Shown here in pieces: positions 1 to 8,030 of a stretch of DNA of 64,000 nt. A model generated the notes under the pieces. It saw only the letters and a list, made by a program, of their open reading frames with translations. It searched no databases and was not told where the DNA came from. The DNA comes from Alicyclobacillus sp. SO9. Lineage in GTDB: Bacteria > Bacillota > Bacilli > Alicyclobacillales > Alicyclobacillaceae. The stretch is taken from NCBI RefSeq assembly GCF_016406125.1, contig NZ_CP066339.1, positions 2,542,001-2,606,000 of the forward strand. Direction: 5' to 3'. Position 1 is the stretch's first letter; each line of letters opens with the position of its first letter. Made by a program: the position numbers and the translations under genes.

Positions 1-68
1 TCAACGATTTAAGTTCAAATTTTTCCCGCCAGACTTGCAGCACGCGCAGGATCTAGGACGCAAAACAA

Positions 69-446
69 TCAGATTCCGAATCTTGAAGGCAGCACCAGAG
101 TGCCTCGATGCAGAGCATCTCGAAAGAGGGAAGCTCCAAGCAACTCACCTGCATCAAGAGGCAAGGGTCTCTGCTTTTGATACCCGTCATCTGTGAAGAA
201 GTCTTTGTTTTTCTCAAGTTGTTGCACGAGCAACGACAGACCCCAGAGCAGCGCCGGGTCGATGTCAACTCCTTCATAGTCCGACCGGGATTGTGCCAAT
301 TCCAACACTCGGTAGACTTGTTCATACCCCATCGGTGCATAGGCGACGACACCCTTAAGCAAATCGTCGCCATCATAGATCACAAATACTTTGCGGTACC
401 CGTGCACCACATGACCGTTCGAAAGCCACGAAATTTTGATACTCAT
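69..446 (-). CDS. hypothetical protein, second gene of DUF2249 operon
   Basis: A 125-residue protein that I do not recognise. It is soluble, acidic to neutral, with no signal peptide and no cysteine pattern. Its ATG overlaps the stop of the upstream DUF2249 gene in an ATGA arrangement, so the two are probably translationally coupled and share the Crp/Fnr-type promoter upstream at 712-761. The N-terminal part (GHVVHGYRKVFVIYDG) looks like beta strands; the C-terminal half is helical. The operon placement suggests a role with the DUF2249 protein in redox or anaerobic physiology, which is inference only. Confidence 0.7.
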   Translation of the reverse strand: MSIKISWLSNGHVVHGYRKVFVIYDGDDLLKGVVAYAPMGYEQVYRVLELAQSRSDYEGVDIDPALLWGLSLLVQQLEKNKDFFTDDGYQKQRPLPLDAGELLGASLFRDALHRGTLVLPSRFGI

Positions 447-682
447 TCAGATACTCGGCTGATTTTAATCTTGAATTCTGTCGGACCTTGTTCGACGTAT
501 TCCCAGGCAAACATGTTGGCTCGCTCCAGTTTAAATTGATAGTGGAGCGGTACCGGATCGTGATCGTTCACCAAAAGCATGTCTTCTCCGGGCTTTAACC
601 CGTCAAAGGTTTCAAAGATAACCTGGTGTTTGCGATGTGGCGGGTACTCTGTGGCATTGACAGTGGCTGCGTAACTACTCAT
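443..682 (-). CDS. DUF2249 domain protein
   Basis: A 79-residue single-domain protein. The segment from residue 15 to 75 (HRKHQVIFETFDGLKPGEDMLL ... LHYQF ... EYVEQGP) matches the DUF2249 pattern: a helix, then GE...LVNDHDP and LHYQFK. The family is small and TusA-like in fold and is often found with hemerythrin and nitric-oxide-related genes; its biochemical activity is not established. The start is supported by an AAGGAGGT ribosome binding site 8 bases before the ATG. It is the first gene of a two-gene minus-strand operon, with a Crp/Fnr-type operator at 746-761 placed for class II activation. Two further DUF2249 genes occur in this window (2962-3441 and 12682-12909). Confidence 0.88.
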   Translation of the reverse strand: MSSYAATVNATEYPPHRKHQVIFETFDGLKPGEDMLLVNDHDPVPLHYQFKLERANMFAWEYVEQGPTEFKIKISRVSE

Positions 683-718
683 GTTTGTAACCTCCTTGTG
701 TTTTCGAAGTACACCTGT

Positions 719-761
719 ACTGTACTAAGGTTTTTATCACATCACTGTGACCTCCATCACA
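719..761 (-). promoter_or_regulatory. Crp/Fnr-type operator and -10 for DUF2249 operon
   Basis: A perfect TGTGA-N6-TCACA palindrome occupies 746-761. On the minus strand a TACAGT -10 hexamer lies at 724-719, so the predicted start is about 712 and the operator centre is at -41.5, the class II activator position. The same palindrome also faces the plus-strand VIT1/CCC1 gene, where a CATAGT at 785-790 would put it near -43.5, a weaker fit. The perfect palindrome is seen directly; the regulator (the gene at 1702) and activation are inferred. Confidence 0.7.
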
Positions 762-901
762 TGCACCAGCGATTCAACTGTTCACATAGTTCATTAGGAC
801 TACTTTTCTTTTGGTGAGTATATCCAAGCGGAGGATGTGTGAAATCCTTTTGCAGGGTACTCTGAATTTATGGGCATAACAAACCATGGGAGGGAATCTC
901 G

Positions 902-1609
902 ATGGTCGACAGTTCAGCAGAGGCGGCAAACACGGAGAAACACTTTCGCACTCAGGAAGTAGTGCGAGACATCATTATTGGCATGGCGGATGGACTGACG
1001 GTGCCTTTTGCGTTAGCGGCAGGATTGAGTGGAGCCGTATCTAATACGTGGCTGATTGTAACGGCAGGACTCGCAGAAATTGCTGCTGGGTCCATTGCTA
1101 TGGGATTGGGCGGGTATTTGGCAGTAAAATCAGACCATGAATACTACGAAGCGGAAATGGAACGGGAGCGGCAGGAAATTCGGGATATGCCGGAAGCAGA
1201 ACGGCGTGAAGTGGAAGACATCATACGTCGTTGGGGATTTCATCACCATCATGTCGAGCCCGCCGTGAATACAATTACTGACGATAACGACAAGTGGATT
1301 GACTTTATGATGCAATATGAGCTTCGCCTTGAGCGTCCGCGCCCAGAGCGTGCACGGAACAGTTCTTTGACAATCGGCATTTCCTACATCATTGGTGGAC
1401 TTGTTCCACTGGCTCCTTACTTTTTATTTACCAATGCAGCTCAAGCACTGTTGGTTTCGGTGATTTTTACAATTCTTGCACTGTTTATATTTGGCTATGT
1501 AAAAGCACGTTTTATCGGAACGCGAGCGTGGCGCAGTGCATTTCAAATGGCCCTGGTAGGCGGATTGGCCGCACTTGTCGCATTTTTGGCAGCGAAGTAT
1601 ATTGCTTAA
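902..1609 (+). CDS. VIT1/CCC1 family Fe2+/Mn2+ transporter
   Basis: 235 residues. The N-terminal block (residues 20-80: VVRDIIIGMADGLTVPFALAAGLSGA ... GSIAMGLGGYLAVKSDHEYYEAE) is diagnostic of the vacuolar iron transporter/CCC1 family. It holds two membrane segments followed by a charged cytoplasmic metal-binding region rich in Glu and His (EMERERQEI, FHHHHVEP), then three C-terminal membrane segments. Family members export or sequester ferrous iron and manganese. The ATG follows a GGGAGGGA site. The gene is divergent from the DUF2249 operon and shares its regulatory region, which fits a role in iron handling under low oxygen. Confidence 0.93.
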   Translation: MVDSSAEAANTEKHFRTQEVVRDIIIGMADGLTVPFALAAGLSGAVSNTWLIVTAGLAEIAAGSIAMGLGGYLAVKSDHEYYEAEMERERQEIRDMPEAERREVEDIIRRWGFHHHHVEPAVNTITDDNDKWIDFMMQYELRLERPRPERARNSSLTIGISYIIGGLVPLAPYFLFTNAAQALLVSVIFTILALFIFGYVKARFIGTRAWRSAFQMALVGGLAALVAFLAAKYIA

Positions 1610-1701
1610 CCGCTTCAGGCTTTGTCCTGGGTTTTGTATTGTTGCGCCCTTCAGATGTGATAATCTAGTTTGTGAAACGGATTCTCGAAAGAAGGGCCGC
1701 T

Positions 1702-2370
1702 ATGGATAAATGGGAAGTATTGCGCAGCATAGAACTGTTCAAAGAGTTGAATGATATGCAGTTAGAGTCTATCGAGGCTCTAACTGCTGAACATACTTAC
1801 GAGCGCGGCGAATACGTGTTTATGGAAGGACAGACACGTGAGTCTGTATACTTTGTGCGCAAGGGACTTGTGAAAGTCTTCAAGGTTGATGAAGAAGGTC
1901 GCGAGCAAATTGTGAATATTATCGGGGCAAAGCAGATGTTTCCCCATGTCGGATTTTTTGACAGCAGTCCCTATCCGGGTACGGCAGAGGCCCTGACATC
2001 CTGCACGCTCTTTTCAATTCGGAGCAGCAGTTTTGAAAATTTACTGTCAGACCACCCTGATATTGTACAGAAAGTCATGAAGGTCATGGGAAAGAAGATC
2101 CTGCAGTTGCAGGCCAAACTCCAGGAACTGGCATTGTATGACGCTCACCAGCGAATCCAGGCATTAATGTCCCATTTTGCGGAAGAACACGGTCGTGAGG
2201 AGGACGATGGCGTCCACATTCAACTCCCGGTAACTCACGCAGATATGGCTCAAATGGTGGGCATGAGTCGTGAATCTGTGAACCGAATTCTCAATCAGTT
2301 TAGACGCGAGGGTGTGCTTCGGGGAACGAGAGAAGAGTGGGTCATCAACTCAGACTGGCTCCGGAACTAA
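1702..2370 (+). CDS. Crp/Fnr family transcriptional regulator (cluster-free)
   Basis: 222 residues. A cyclic-nucleotide-binding beta-roll fold spans roughly 10-115, a dimerisation helix roughly 120-150, and a C-terminal Crp-type helix-turn-helix roughly 165-215 (THADMAQMVGMSRESVNRILNQFRREG). There is only one cysteine, so neither an N-terminal (Fnr) nor C-terminal (Bacillus Fnr) Fe-S cluster is possible. The cAMP-contacting RS/T pair of Crp is replaced by PYPGTAEA. The recognition helix has R-E-x-x-x-R as in Crp and ArcR, which read TGTGA half-sites, and such sites occur at 746, 2519 and 9201 with a degenerate one at 13284. An in-frame GTG lies at 1672, but ATG 1702 is preferred because of AGAAGGG just upstream. 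ArcR-type anaerobic regulator is the closest functional guess. Confidence 0.9.
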   Translation: MDKWEVLRSIELFKELNDMQLESIEALTAEHTYERGEYVFMEGQTRESVYFVRKGLVKVFKVDEEGREQIVNIIGAKQMFPHVGFFDSSPYPGTAEALTSCTLFSIRSSSFENLLSDHPDIVQKVMKVMGKKILQLQAKLQELALYDAHQRIQALMSHFAEEHGREEDDGVHIQLPVTHADMAQMVGMSRESVNRILNQFRREGVLRGTREEWVINSDWLRN

Positions 2371-2402
2371 CCGCATTTTCCTCAGGTTTTCGTCTGCGAT
2401 TC

Positions 2403-2435
2403 TACGAGCAGTCCGCGAGAGACGGGCTGCTCGTA
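2403..2435 (+). terminator. inverted repeat after regulator gene
   Basis: A 9-bp perfect stem (TACGAGCAG / CTGCTCGTA) with a 15-base loop sits 33 bases after the stop of the Crp/Fnr gene. There is no clean T-run, so this is a weak intrinsic terminator or a structural element. Confidence 0.4.
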
Positions 2436-2518
2436 AAATATTCCTCTCATTTCGCTCCACTCATGTGCTGCGGTTTTCCTCCTATTTCAATTCATCTCCA
2501 CCTTTCGGCAATGATTCA

Positions 2519-2561
2519 AGTGACCTGGGTCACAACACAATGAGTGCAAGGAGAGTATTTT
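2519..2561 (+). promoter_or_regulatory. Crp/Fnr-type operator and -10 for DUF59-DUF2249 operon
   Basis: AGTGA-CCTGGG-TCACA at 2519-2534 matches TGTGA-N6-TCACA with one mismatch. TATTTT at 2556-2561 would serve as the -10, giving a start at about 2568 and an operator centre at -41.5. The downstream gene starts at 2598 after AAGGGGATGAG. Confidence 0.6.
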
Positions 2562-2597
2562 TATAGCGTGGTAAGAAACGTAAGGGGATGAGTTGCA

Positions 2598-2900
2598 ATG
2601 ATTGATTTAGAAGCTGTTCGGCAGCAACTAACGGATGTTTATGACCCTGAACTTGGACTGAACGTGGTTGAGTTGGGTTTGATCTATGAGATATCCGAAC
2701 CTCGTGAAGGCGACCTTTACATTCGAATGACGATGACGACACCAGGGTGTCCCATGCACGATACGATCCACGACGCCGTTGAATGGGCAGTGATGCAGGT
2801 GTTTGGTGTAGCCGCTGTGAAAGTCGATGTGGTGTTTGATCCGCCATGGTCTCCTGATGAAATGACGACGGAGGCGAAGATGAAGTTGGGGATGGCCTAG
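2598..2900 (+). CDS. DUF59/MIP18 family metal-sulfur cluster assembly factor
   Basis: 100 residues covering the complete DUF59 (MIP18/SufT/PaaD) domain: YDPELGLNVVELGLIYEI, then TMTTPGCPMHDTI with the conserved cysteine, then VFDPPWSPDEMT near the C-terminus. Family members help assemble or insert Fe-S clusters. It is the first gene of a run with a two-domain DUF2249 protein, an NnrS-like membrane protein and a cupin-hemerythrin protein, behind a Crp/Fnr-type operator. The target apo-protein cannot be told from the sequence. Confidence 0.93.
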   Translation: MIDLEAVRQQLTDVYDPELGLNVVELGLIYEISEPREGDLYIRMTMTTPGCPMHDTIHDAVEWAVMQVFGVAAVKVDVVFDPPWSPDEMTTEAKMKLGMA

Positions 2901-2961
2901 TCTTGGCAGCACACGATTACCTGTTTATGGAGAAAGTACAATCATAGGAGGATTGACAAAC

Positions 2962-3441
2962 ATGTCACAGCAAATTGTCGACTTGGATGTACGAGATATC
3001 TTGCGGAAGAAAGAAGAGCCGTTTCCAGTCATTATGGAGGGTATCAACAAACTTGGCGAAGAGGAAATCCTGCAGTTGCATGCCACATTCGAACCTACAC
3101 CGCTGCTGCGAGTGTTAAAGAAAAAAGGATATGACAGCATCGTGCGCAAGATGGAAGATGAGGCAGACCATTTCGTCGTCCAGTTTTATCGAGAGAAAGG
3201 CGGAGACAATAGCCTCCCGTACTGGCATATTGACAACCGCGGTCTGGAGCCGCCAGAGCCGATGATGAGAGCGTTAGAGTTGCTTGACAACGAAAGTGGC
3301 CTTGCAGAAGGTGTGTGGGGATTGGAAATTTGGAACGAGCGCGTCCCTGCAATACTCTTGCCTGAACTGGACGAACGCGGTTTTGCTTATGACGTTGACG
3401 ACAAGGGAAACGGTACAGTAGTTGTCAGGATGCACGCTTAA
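2962..3441 (+). CDS. tandem DUF2249 domain protein
   Basis: 159 residues with two DUF2249 domains. The first (about 5-75) contains DLDVRDILRKKEEPFPVIMEGI and LHATFEPTPLLRVLKKKGY; the second (about 85-158) contains IDNRGLEPPEPMMRALELL and a degenerate ERVPAILLPELDERGF core. The ATG at 2962 is chosen because AGGAGG lies 10 bases upstream; an in-frame TTG at 2953 is too close to that site. The first domain resembles the protein at 12682-12909 closely (PLLRVLKKKGY versus PLFRVLAKRGF). Function is unknown; the setting next to hemerythrin and NnrS-like genes suggests nitric oxide or redox physiology. Confidence 0.88.
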   Translation: MSQQIVDLDVRDILRKKEEPFPVIMEGINKLGEEEILQLHATFEPTPLLRVLKKKGYDSIVRKMEDEADHFVVQFYREKGGDNSLPYWHIDNRGLEPPEPMMRALELLDNESGLAEGVWGLEIWNERVPAILLPELDERGFAYDVDDKGNGTVVVRMHA

Positions 3442-3529
3442 ACAGACGTCTCCGTGGTGAAATGTTCACTACACAACAGATTCGTCTTCTAAGGGATTCG
3501 TTTGTACTTGGCAAAAGGAGGACTGTGCA

Positions 3530-4816
3530 ATGATGCAAAATACAAGCCATTCGCCGCCTTTTTCACTTCCTCTTCGATATATGTTGACTGGTATGGTGGG
3601 GTTTGTCCTGTTTGCAGTCGATCTCGTTATTCAGTTCCCGACCCTTGCTGCAGGCACCCCCTCTACAGCCCATGTGGTCGCTTTGACGCACCTGTTGACA
3701 TTAGCTGTCCTGTTGTCGTTTGTCATGGGTGCAGTGTATCAATTGCTGACAGTCGCCTTTTTGACGCCTTTGCGCTGGTTGTTTGCAGCGCGAGTAAACT
3801 ATTGGGCATACGTGTCAGGCGTTGTCGGTCTGTGGGTGTCCATGCAGCTGTGGTCGGTATCAGGACTGTTTTGGTTTGGGTCTTTAGTAACTTTGACAGT
3901 TTTGGTTTACGCAATCGTTATTATCGGCTCAATTCTTACGTCTTCTGTGAAAGGAGCTCTGCGAGGATTTGTGTTCTCTGCACACGTCTACTTGGCGTTA
4001 GCAGTGGTGATGGCGTGGCTGATGCTGTTGAGCATGAAGACGGGGTTTCTTGAGGGACAGTATATGCGCATTTTGGGAACCCATATTACATTGGCCGCAG
4101 GCGGTTTCTTCATCTTCCTGCTGATTGGATTCTCTTACAAGCTGTTCCCGATGTTTACCTTGTCCCACGGCTTTTCAACCGCTCGACAGCCGTATACGTT
4201 GGGATTGTTTCAGGGAAGTCTGTGGCTGTTGATTGCTTATATCTGGCTGCCGTCGCAGTGGCTGTTTGGCGCATCTATTCTTGCAGGTCTAGCAGGGACC
4301 GGATTAGAAGTGTTGGATTTGCGGGAGATGTACAAGAAGCGAATGAGAAAGCGTGTTGACCGTCCGGTTCTCTTCGTACTCACGGCTGTGATGTTAGCCG
4401 CAATCGGATTTGTCGGCTTTATTCTTTTCGCTTTCTCAAGTCGCACAATGGCCGGATGGCAAGACATGGTGAGTTTCTACCTGCTTGGTGTCATTGTACT
4501 GACAGTCATCAGTTATGCCTATAAAATTGTCCCGTTTTTGGTATGGACATACCGCTATGGGAAGCGTGCCGGCAAGGAGAAGATTCCCATGATGGCTGAC
4601 TTACTCAATCTGAACCTGAGTTTGTGGACGTACGTCCCGTATCTTCTCGGTCTCGCCTTACTACTGGTTGGTGTAGCGGTCACAATGGAGTTTATTGCGA
4701 TGGTGGGTTGTTTACTGTTGGCCGCGTCATTGTTCACTTTCGCAGGTCAGATGTTCTATGTGCTGGATTTACGGAAAGTGCCCGGCGATCTTCTTGACAC
4801 CAAGGCACGAGTTTAG
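3530..4816 (+). CDS. polytopic membrane protein, heme-copper oxidase subunit I/NnrS-like
   Basis: 428 residues with about 12 hydrophobic segments. Conserved-looking membrane histidines occur in ALTHLLTLAVLLSFVMGAVYQ (near residue 53), FSAHVYLALAVVMAW, GTHITLAAGGFFIFLLIGFSYK and LSHGFS, which recalls heme-ligating helices of heme-copper oxidase subunit I and of NnrS. It lacks the full CuB site and is shorter than subunit I. A perfect AAAGGAGG site 8 bases upstream sets the ATG. It sits between a DUF2249 gene and a cupin-hemerythrin gene, so a heme protein in NO or oxygen handling is the best guess. Exact family is uncertain. Confidence 0.75.
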   Translation: MMQNTSHSPPFSLPLRYMLTGMVGFVLFAVDLVIQFPTLAAGTPSTAHVVALTHLLTLAVLLSFVMGAVYQLLTVAFLTPLRWLFAARVNYWAYVSGVVGLWVSMQLWSVSGLFWFGSLVTLTVLVYAIVIIGSILTSSVKGALRGFVFSAHVYLALAVVMAWLMLLSMKTGFLEGQYMRILGTHITLAAGGFFIFLLIGFSYKLFPMFTLSHGFSTARQPYTLGLFQGSLWLLIAYIWLPSQWLFGASILAGLAGTGLEVLDLREMYKKRMRKRVDRPVLFVLTAVMLAAIGFVGFILFAFSSRTMAGWQDMVSFYLLGVIVLTVISYAYKIVPFLVWTYRYGKRAGKEKIPMMADLLNLNLSLWTYVPYLLGLALLLVGVAVTMEFIAMVGCLLLAASLFTFAGQMFYVLDLRKVPGDLLDTKARV

Positions 4817-4848
4817 ATTAGGGTTCACAACAAGGGAGGTTTCTGTCT

Positions 4849-5682
4849 ATGTCTCTGGAAACCATTCAATTGAAGTTTTCCGACAAAACCGTGCGCACCG
4901 TTTTTCAGAATGGTCAAGGACGTATGATGCAGCTGTCGCTACCTGAAGGAGAAGGACTGCAAAAGCATGTTGCAAAGCTTCCTCTGGCTCTTGTAGTGCT
5001 GACCGGAAAGGTTACGTTTTCTACTGACGACACTGTAGTGGAACTCGGAGCCCAGGACATGGTGACTGTTCCGGAACTGCGTGAACATGCTGTCACAGCC
5101 TTGCAAGACAGCATTATCTTGGTGACACTGATGCCTGGGACAGGGGCGGTGGCTTCAGAGAATGAGAGTGATCTGGAAACCGCCTATTCAAATTCCGAGT
5201 TGCGCAATAAGATTGCACCGGAGTTGTTACCCTTTGTGGACGATCATGCACACGTAGTCGCCGCATTGGAGTCCTTGGGTCGCGAGTTTTCTGCCGCAAG
5301 TGTGCGGTCTGCGTTGCGTCTTATTGGCACTGAGTTGGATCGCCACTTTGTTTACGAAGAAGAGATTTTATTTCCACGGCTGACAGCGCTTCTTGGCGGT
5401 CCGGATGTGGGGCCGGTACCAAAGTTGCTGAAAGAGCATCAAACAATTCGAACGCAGCATGAAACATGCAGTTCTTTACTGGATGCGTCGCACGTGGAAT
5501 CGTCAGTTTCATCAACACTAGAGATGCAAATGCAACAACTTTCCCATAATTTACTGCAGCATATCGCCAAAGAAGACAATCACTTGTTTTCGATGGCCAG
5601 TCGTCTTCTCTCAGCCGAAGACAAACATGCCATCGCACGAGAACTTCAAGAACGAGAGAAGAGCAATCCGGTCGTAGACTGA
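4849..5682 (+). CDS. cupin-hemerythrin fusion protein
   Basis: 277 residues. Residues 1-105 form a small cupin-like beta-barrel (LVVLTGKVTFSTDD, ELGAQDMVTVPELREHAVTA). Residues 125-265 form a hemerythrin-like four-helix bundle with the expected diiron ligands in order: DDHAH, a HFVYEEE motif, EHQTI and HNLLQHIAKEDNHLF. Hemerythrin-like domains bind O2 or NO or serve in di-iron repair of Fe-S clusters (Ric/YtfE). The cupin could be a second metal or ligand site. It is the last gene of the cluster beginning at 2598 and is followed by a strong terminator. Start is supported by GGGAGGT. Confidence 0.9.
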   Translation: MSLETIQLKFSDKTVRTVFQNGQGRMMQLSLPEGEGLQKHVAKLPLALVVLTGKVTFSTDDTVVELGAQDMVTVPELREHAVTALQDSIILVTLMPGTGAVASENESDLETAYSNSELRNKIAPELLPFVDDHAHVVAALESLGREFSAASVRSALRLIGTELDRHFVYEEEILFPRLTALLGGPDVGPVPKLLKEHQTIRTQHETCSSLLDASHVESSVSSTLEMQMQQLSHNLLQHIAKEDNHLFSMASRLLSAEDKHAIARELQEREKSNPVVD

Positions 5683-5711
5683 CATGTGATGCTGAAATAT
5701 ATCGAAGCTGC

Positions 5712-5756
5712 GACGAAAAACGGTGTGGCATCAATGCGTACACACCGTTTTTCGTC
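5712..5756 (+). terminator. intrinsic terminator
   Basis: A perfect 16-bp stem (GACGAAAAACGGTGTG with its complement at 5741-5756) around a 13-base loop, 30 bases after the cupin-hemerythrin stop. The second arm itself contains TTTTT. Confidence 0.85.
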
Positions 5757-6193
5757 TTGTCGTTTGAATTGCTTTGTAGGGTGTCTGCTGAGCATGTCTG
5801 CTTGGTAGGTGTGCTTGGTAGCTGTACTGAGCAGGTGTACTTGATAGGCCTTCACGTTAGTATCTCTCATGAATCATCTGGCTGAGGGGCGTAGGAAGCC
5901 TGCTATACAAGTAGGTGAACTACAGGTGCTGGGCTAGTCAGATAGTCTATATGCCCAAATGGACTATGTCTGGTTGTATATTCAGAATATTAAATGATTA
6001 ATATGGCCTAGTTCAAAAGGGCGAATGTCTGCTTGGGATTCCAAATGTACTATAGAAATTTACCTTGCATTGTGACTCGCTATGACTACTTGAAATAAGT
6101 GTCTCAGAAGGGTCTTTTCGTGTCTTATGATACCCATACCGGTTCGTGTATTGTGTGGGTGTGAAGAAAAACCGATGTGGGAAGGTGAGTTCA
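5757..6193. other. gene-free stretch before sulfur operon, with AT-rich palindrome
   Basis: About 440 bases with no credible gene on either strand. The first part (5770-5850) has short repeated G/T-rich words (variants of GTCTGCTTGGTAGGTGTGCTTGGTA). At 5987-6004 lies an 18-base inverted repeat, ATATTAA-ATGA-TTAATAT, about 190 bases before the SQR-like gene. It could be an operator, since AT-rich palindromes are typical for ArsR-type persulfide sensors, but no such regulator is in the window. Confidence 0.4.
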
Positions 6194-7333
6194 GTGAAAC
6201 GAGTGGTTATTCTCGGTGCCGGAACGGGCGGGGCGATGGTTGCAAACCGACTAGCTCGTCATCTATCAACGGAAATCGCAGCCAAGGAAGTACAAATCAA
6301 TATGATTTCCGATACCGAATCACATATCTATCAGCCTGGTCTTCTGTATGTTGCACTAGGTTTGGCAGAGCCAGACTCGCTCTTTAGAAAGCATGAGCGA
6401 CTCTTGTTGCCAGGTGTTAATTTGATTCATGACCCGGCAGTCAAGATAGATATGGACTCCAGAAGTATTAAACTCAACAGCGGAAAAAGTATGGAATTTG
6501 ATTACCTTGTTCTCGCAACGGGATCGCATCCGGACTTTGATGATATCCCTGGATTTCGCGAGGCAGCTCACACGTTTTACACGTACGAAGAGGCCATGCG
6601 CACACGACGAGACCTGGAAGAGTTTAAACAGGGCAAGCTGCTGATGATCATTGGCGTGCCGCACAAATGTCCTGTAGCACCCCTGGAGTTTATGTTTATG
6701 TATGACAAATTGCTCCGCCAGCGCCAGGAGCGAGATAACATCGAACTCGTTTACACATACCCTCTCGGTCGATTGCATTCTTTGGAACCGGTGGCTGAAT
6801 GGTCGGAAGGTGCATTTGAAACGGCAGGCATCGCTGGGGAGACCTTCTTTAATCCAGAAGAAATTGACCCGAAAAACAAAGTTGTATCCACTCTTGAAGG
6901 CGATGAAGTATCTTATGACTTTTTGGCCGCCATTCCGCCCCACAAGGGAGCAGCAGTGATACGGGCTTCTGGTTTGGGAGACCCGGACGGTTGGCTGCCA
7001 ACCAATAAATATACACTGCAGTTGGAAGGTCATGAAGGTGCTTATGTGGTTGGTGACGCCGCTGCGCTACCCATATCGAAGGCAGGATCCACTGCGCATT
7101 ACGAATCTGAAGTTGTCGTACGAAACATTGTACGCGAAATTCACGGAGAAAAACCCATGCCGTTGTATGATGGAAAAGTTTATTGCTTCATTGAGGGCGG
7201 TTTACAGGAAGCTACGCACATTACCTTTGATTATAACAATCCCCCAAAACCGTCAGAACCTACGGAAATGGTTCACTGGTTTAAGATGGCGTTTAACAGA
7301 ATGTACTGGCTATCGGTTAGAGGCCTGGTGTAG
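6194..7333 (+). CDS. sulfide:quinone reductase-like FAD oxidoreductase
   Basis: 379 residues. An N-terminal dinucleotide-binding motif (VVILGAGTGGAMVANRLA), a second FAD contact (LVLATGSHPDFDDIPGF) and the late GAYVVGDAA motif define the SQR/flavocytochrome c family. Two candidate redox cysteines remain: PHKCPVAPLEF near residue 158 and KVYCFIEGG near residue 330. Sulfide-quinone reductases oxidise sulfide to polysulfide at the membrane using a pair of cysteines. GTG 6194 is chosen because AAGGTGA precedes it and the Rossmann motif starts there; longer in-frame starts exist back to 6146. It leads an operon with DUF1641, DsrE2 and TusA proteins, fitting sulfane-sulfur trafficking. Confidence 0.88.
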   Translation: MKRVVILGAGTGGAMVANRLARHLSTEIAAKEVQINMISDTESHIYQPGLLYVALGLAEPDSLFRKHERLLLPGVNLIHDPAVKIDMDSRSIKLNSGKSMEFDYLVLATGSHPDFDDIPGFREAAHTFYTYEEAMRTRRDLEEFKQGKLLMIIGVPHKCPVAPLEFMFMYDKLLRQRQERDNIELVYTYPLGRLHSLEPVAEWSEGAFETAGIAGETFFNPEEIDPKNKVVSTLEGDEVSYDFLAAIPPHKGAAVIRASGLGDPDGWLPTNKYTLQLEGHEGAYVVGDAAALPISKAGSTAHYESEVVVRNIVREIHGEKPMPLYDGKVYCFIEGGLQEATHITFDYNNPPKPSEPTEMVHWFKMAFNRMYWLSVRGLV

Positions 7334-7349
7334 AAAGGAGGAGCTGTAA

Positions 7350-7943
7350 ATGGAAGCAACAGAACGTACTGACCAACTGGAACGGCTTGCCAATTGGCAG
7401 CAAGACGGTACGTTGGAAAATGTAGATAAGCTGCTTCACTTCTTGAATGCCGGCCTTGACTCGATGACGCCAGAAATTGTCGACGGCCTGGTCGGAACGG
7501 TCGTACAGTTGCTGGAATTAGGCGACCAGTTGATGCAAAGCAAAGTCTTTAAGATGGCACCGGAGTTAATTGGGACTTTGGAATTGGCTGTAGACCGCTT
7601 GGTGCAGTGGCAGGAAGACGGAACTCTGGACAATCTGGATAAACTGATTCACTTCCTAAATGCTGCCCTTGATTCCATGACTCCAGAAATTGTGGATGGT
7701 CTCGTCACAACTGTAGTGCAGTTGATGGAACTGGGCGACCAGTTGATGCAAAGCAAGTTGTTTAAGATGCTTCCGGACATTCTTAACATAACAGATACTA
7801 TGTTAACAGATCCTCCGAAATCGAAACATGGTGTGAGGCATGTTGTAAAGACATTCCGCGAACCAGAGATTCAAGACGGATTACAGTTAATGCTTGGATT
7901 TTTACGTGAAGTGGGGAAAGGGCTCAATGGAAAAACATCATAA
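7350..7943 (+). CDS. DUF1641 protein with internal duplication
   Basis: 197 residues. DUF1641 proteins usually accompany SQR-like oxidoreductases or formate dehydrogenases; their role is not established. This one contains a tandem duplication: residues 11-75 and 82-146 align with a 71-residue offset, with near-identical blocks such as WQ(Q/E)DGTL(E/D)N, DSMTPEIVDGLV and LGDQLMQSK. The C-terminus (about 160-195) carries the typical REPEIQDGLQLMLGFLREVGKGL ending. The ATG follows AAAGGAGG, 17 bases after the SQR-like stop, so the two are cotranscribed. Confidence 0.88.
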   Translation: MEATERTDQLERLANWQQDGTLENVDKLLHFLNAGLDSMTPEIVDGLVGTVVQLLELGDQLMQSKVFKMAPELIGTLELAVDRLVQWQEDGTLDNLDKLIHFLNAALDSMTPEIVDGLVTTVVQLMELGDQLMQSKLFKMLPDILNITDTMLTDPPKSKHGVRHVVKTFREPEIQDGLQLMLGFLREVGKGLNGKTS

Positions 7944-8030
7944 ATAAAAAGTTTTCCTGTTGAACCGCTATCAATTCAATGACGTCCTCTGTTCAAAGGG
8001 ACAATCCAAAATTTGGTTGGAGGGAAAATC

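Noticed and set aside
3457..3469. GTGAA-ATG-TTCAC palindrome before the heme-copper-like gene
   Set aside because: The half-site spacing is five, not six, and no -10 lies at the class II distance, so it was not counted as a Crp/Fnr site.
6071..6086. TGTGA half-site upstream of the SQR-like gene
   Set aside because: The second half (ATGAC) does not match TCACA and no suitable -10 is placed downstream.
6356..7033. Long minus-strand reading frame (225 codons) inside the SQR-like gene
   Set aside because: It is antisense to a well-supported flavoprotein gene, has no ribosome binding site and no recognisable domain.
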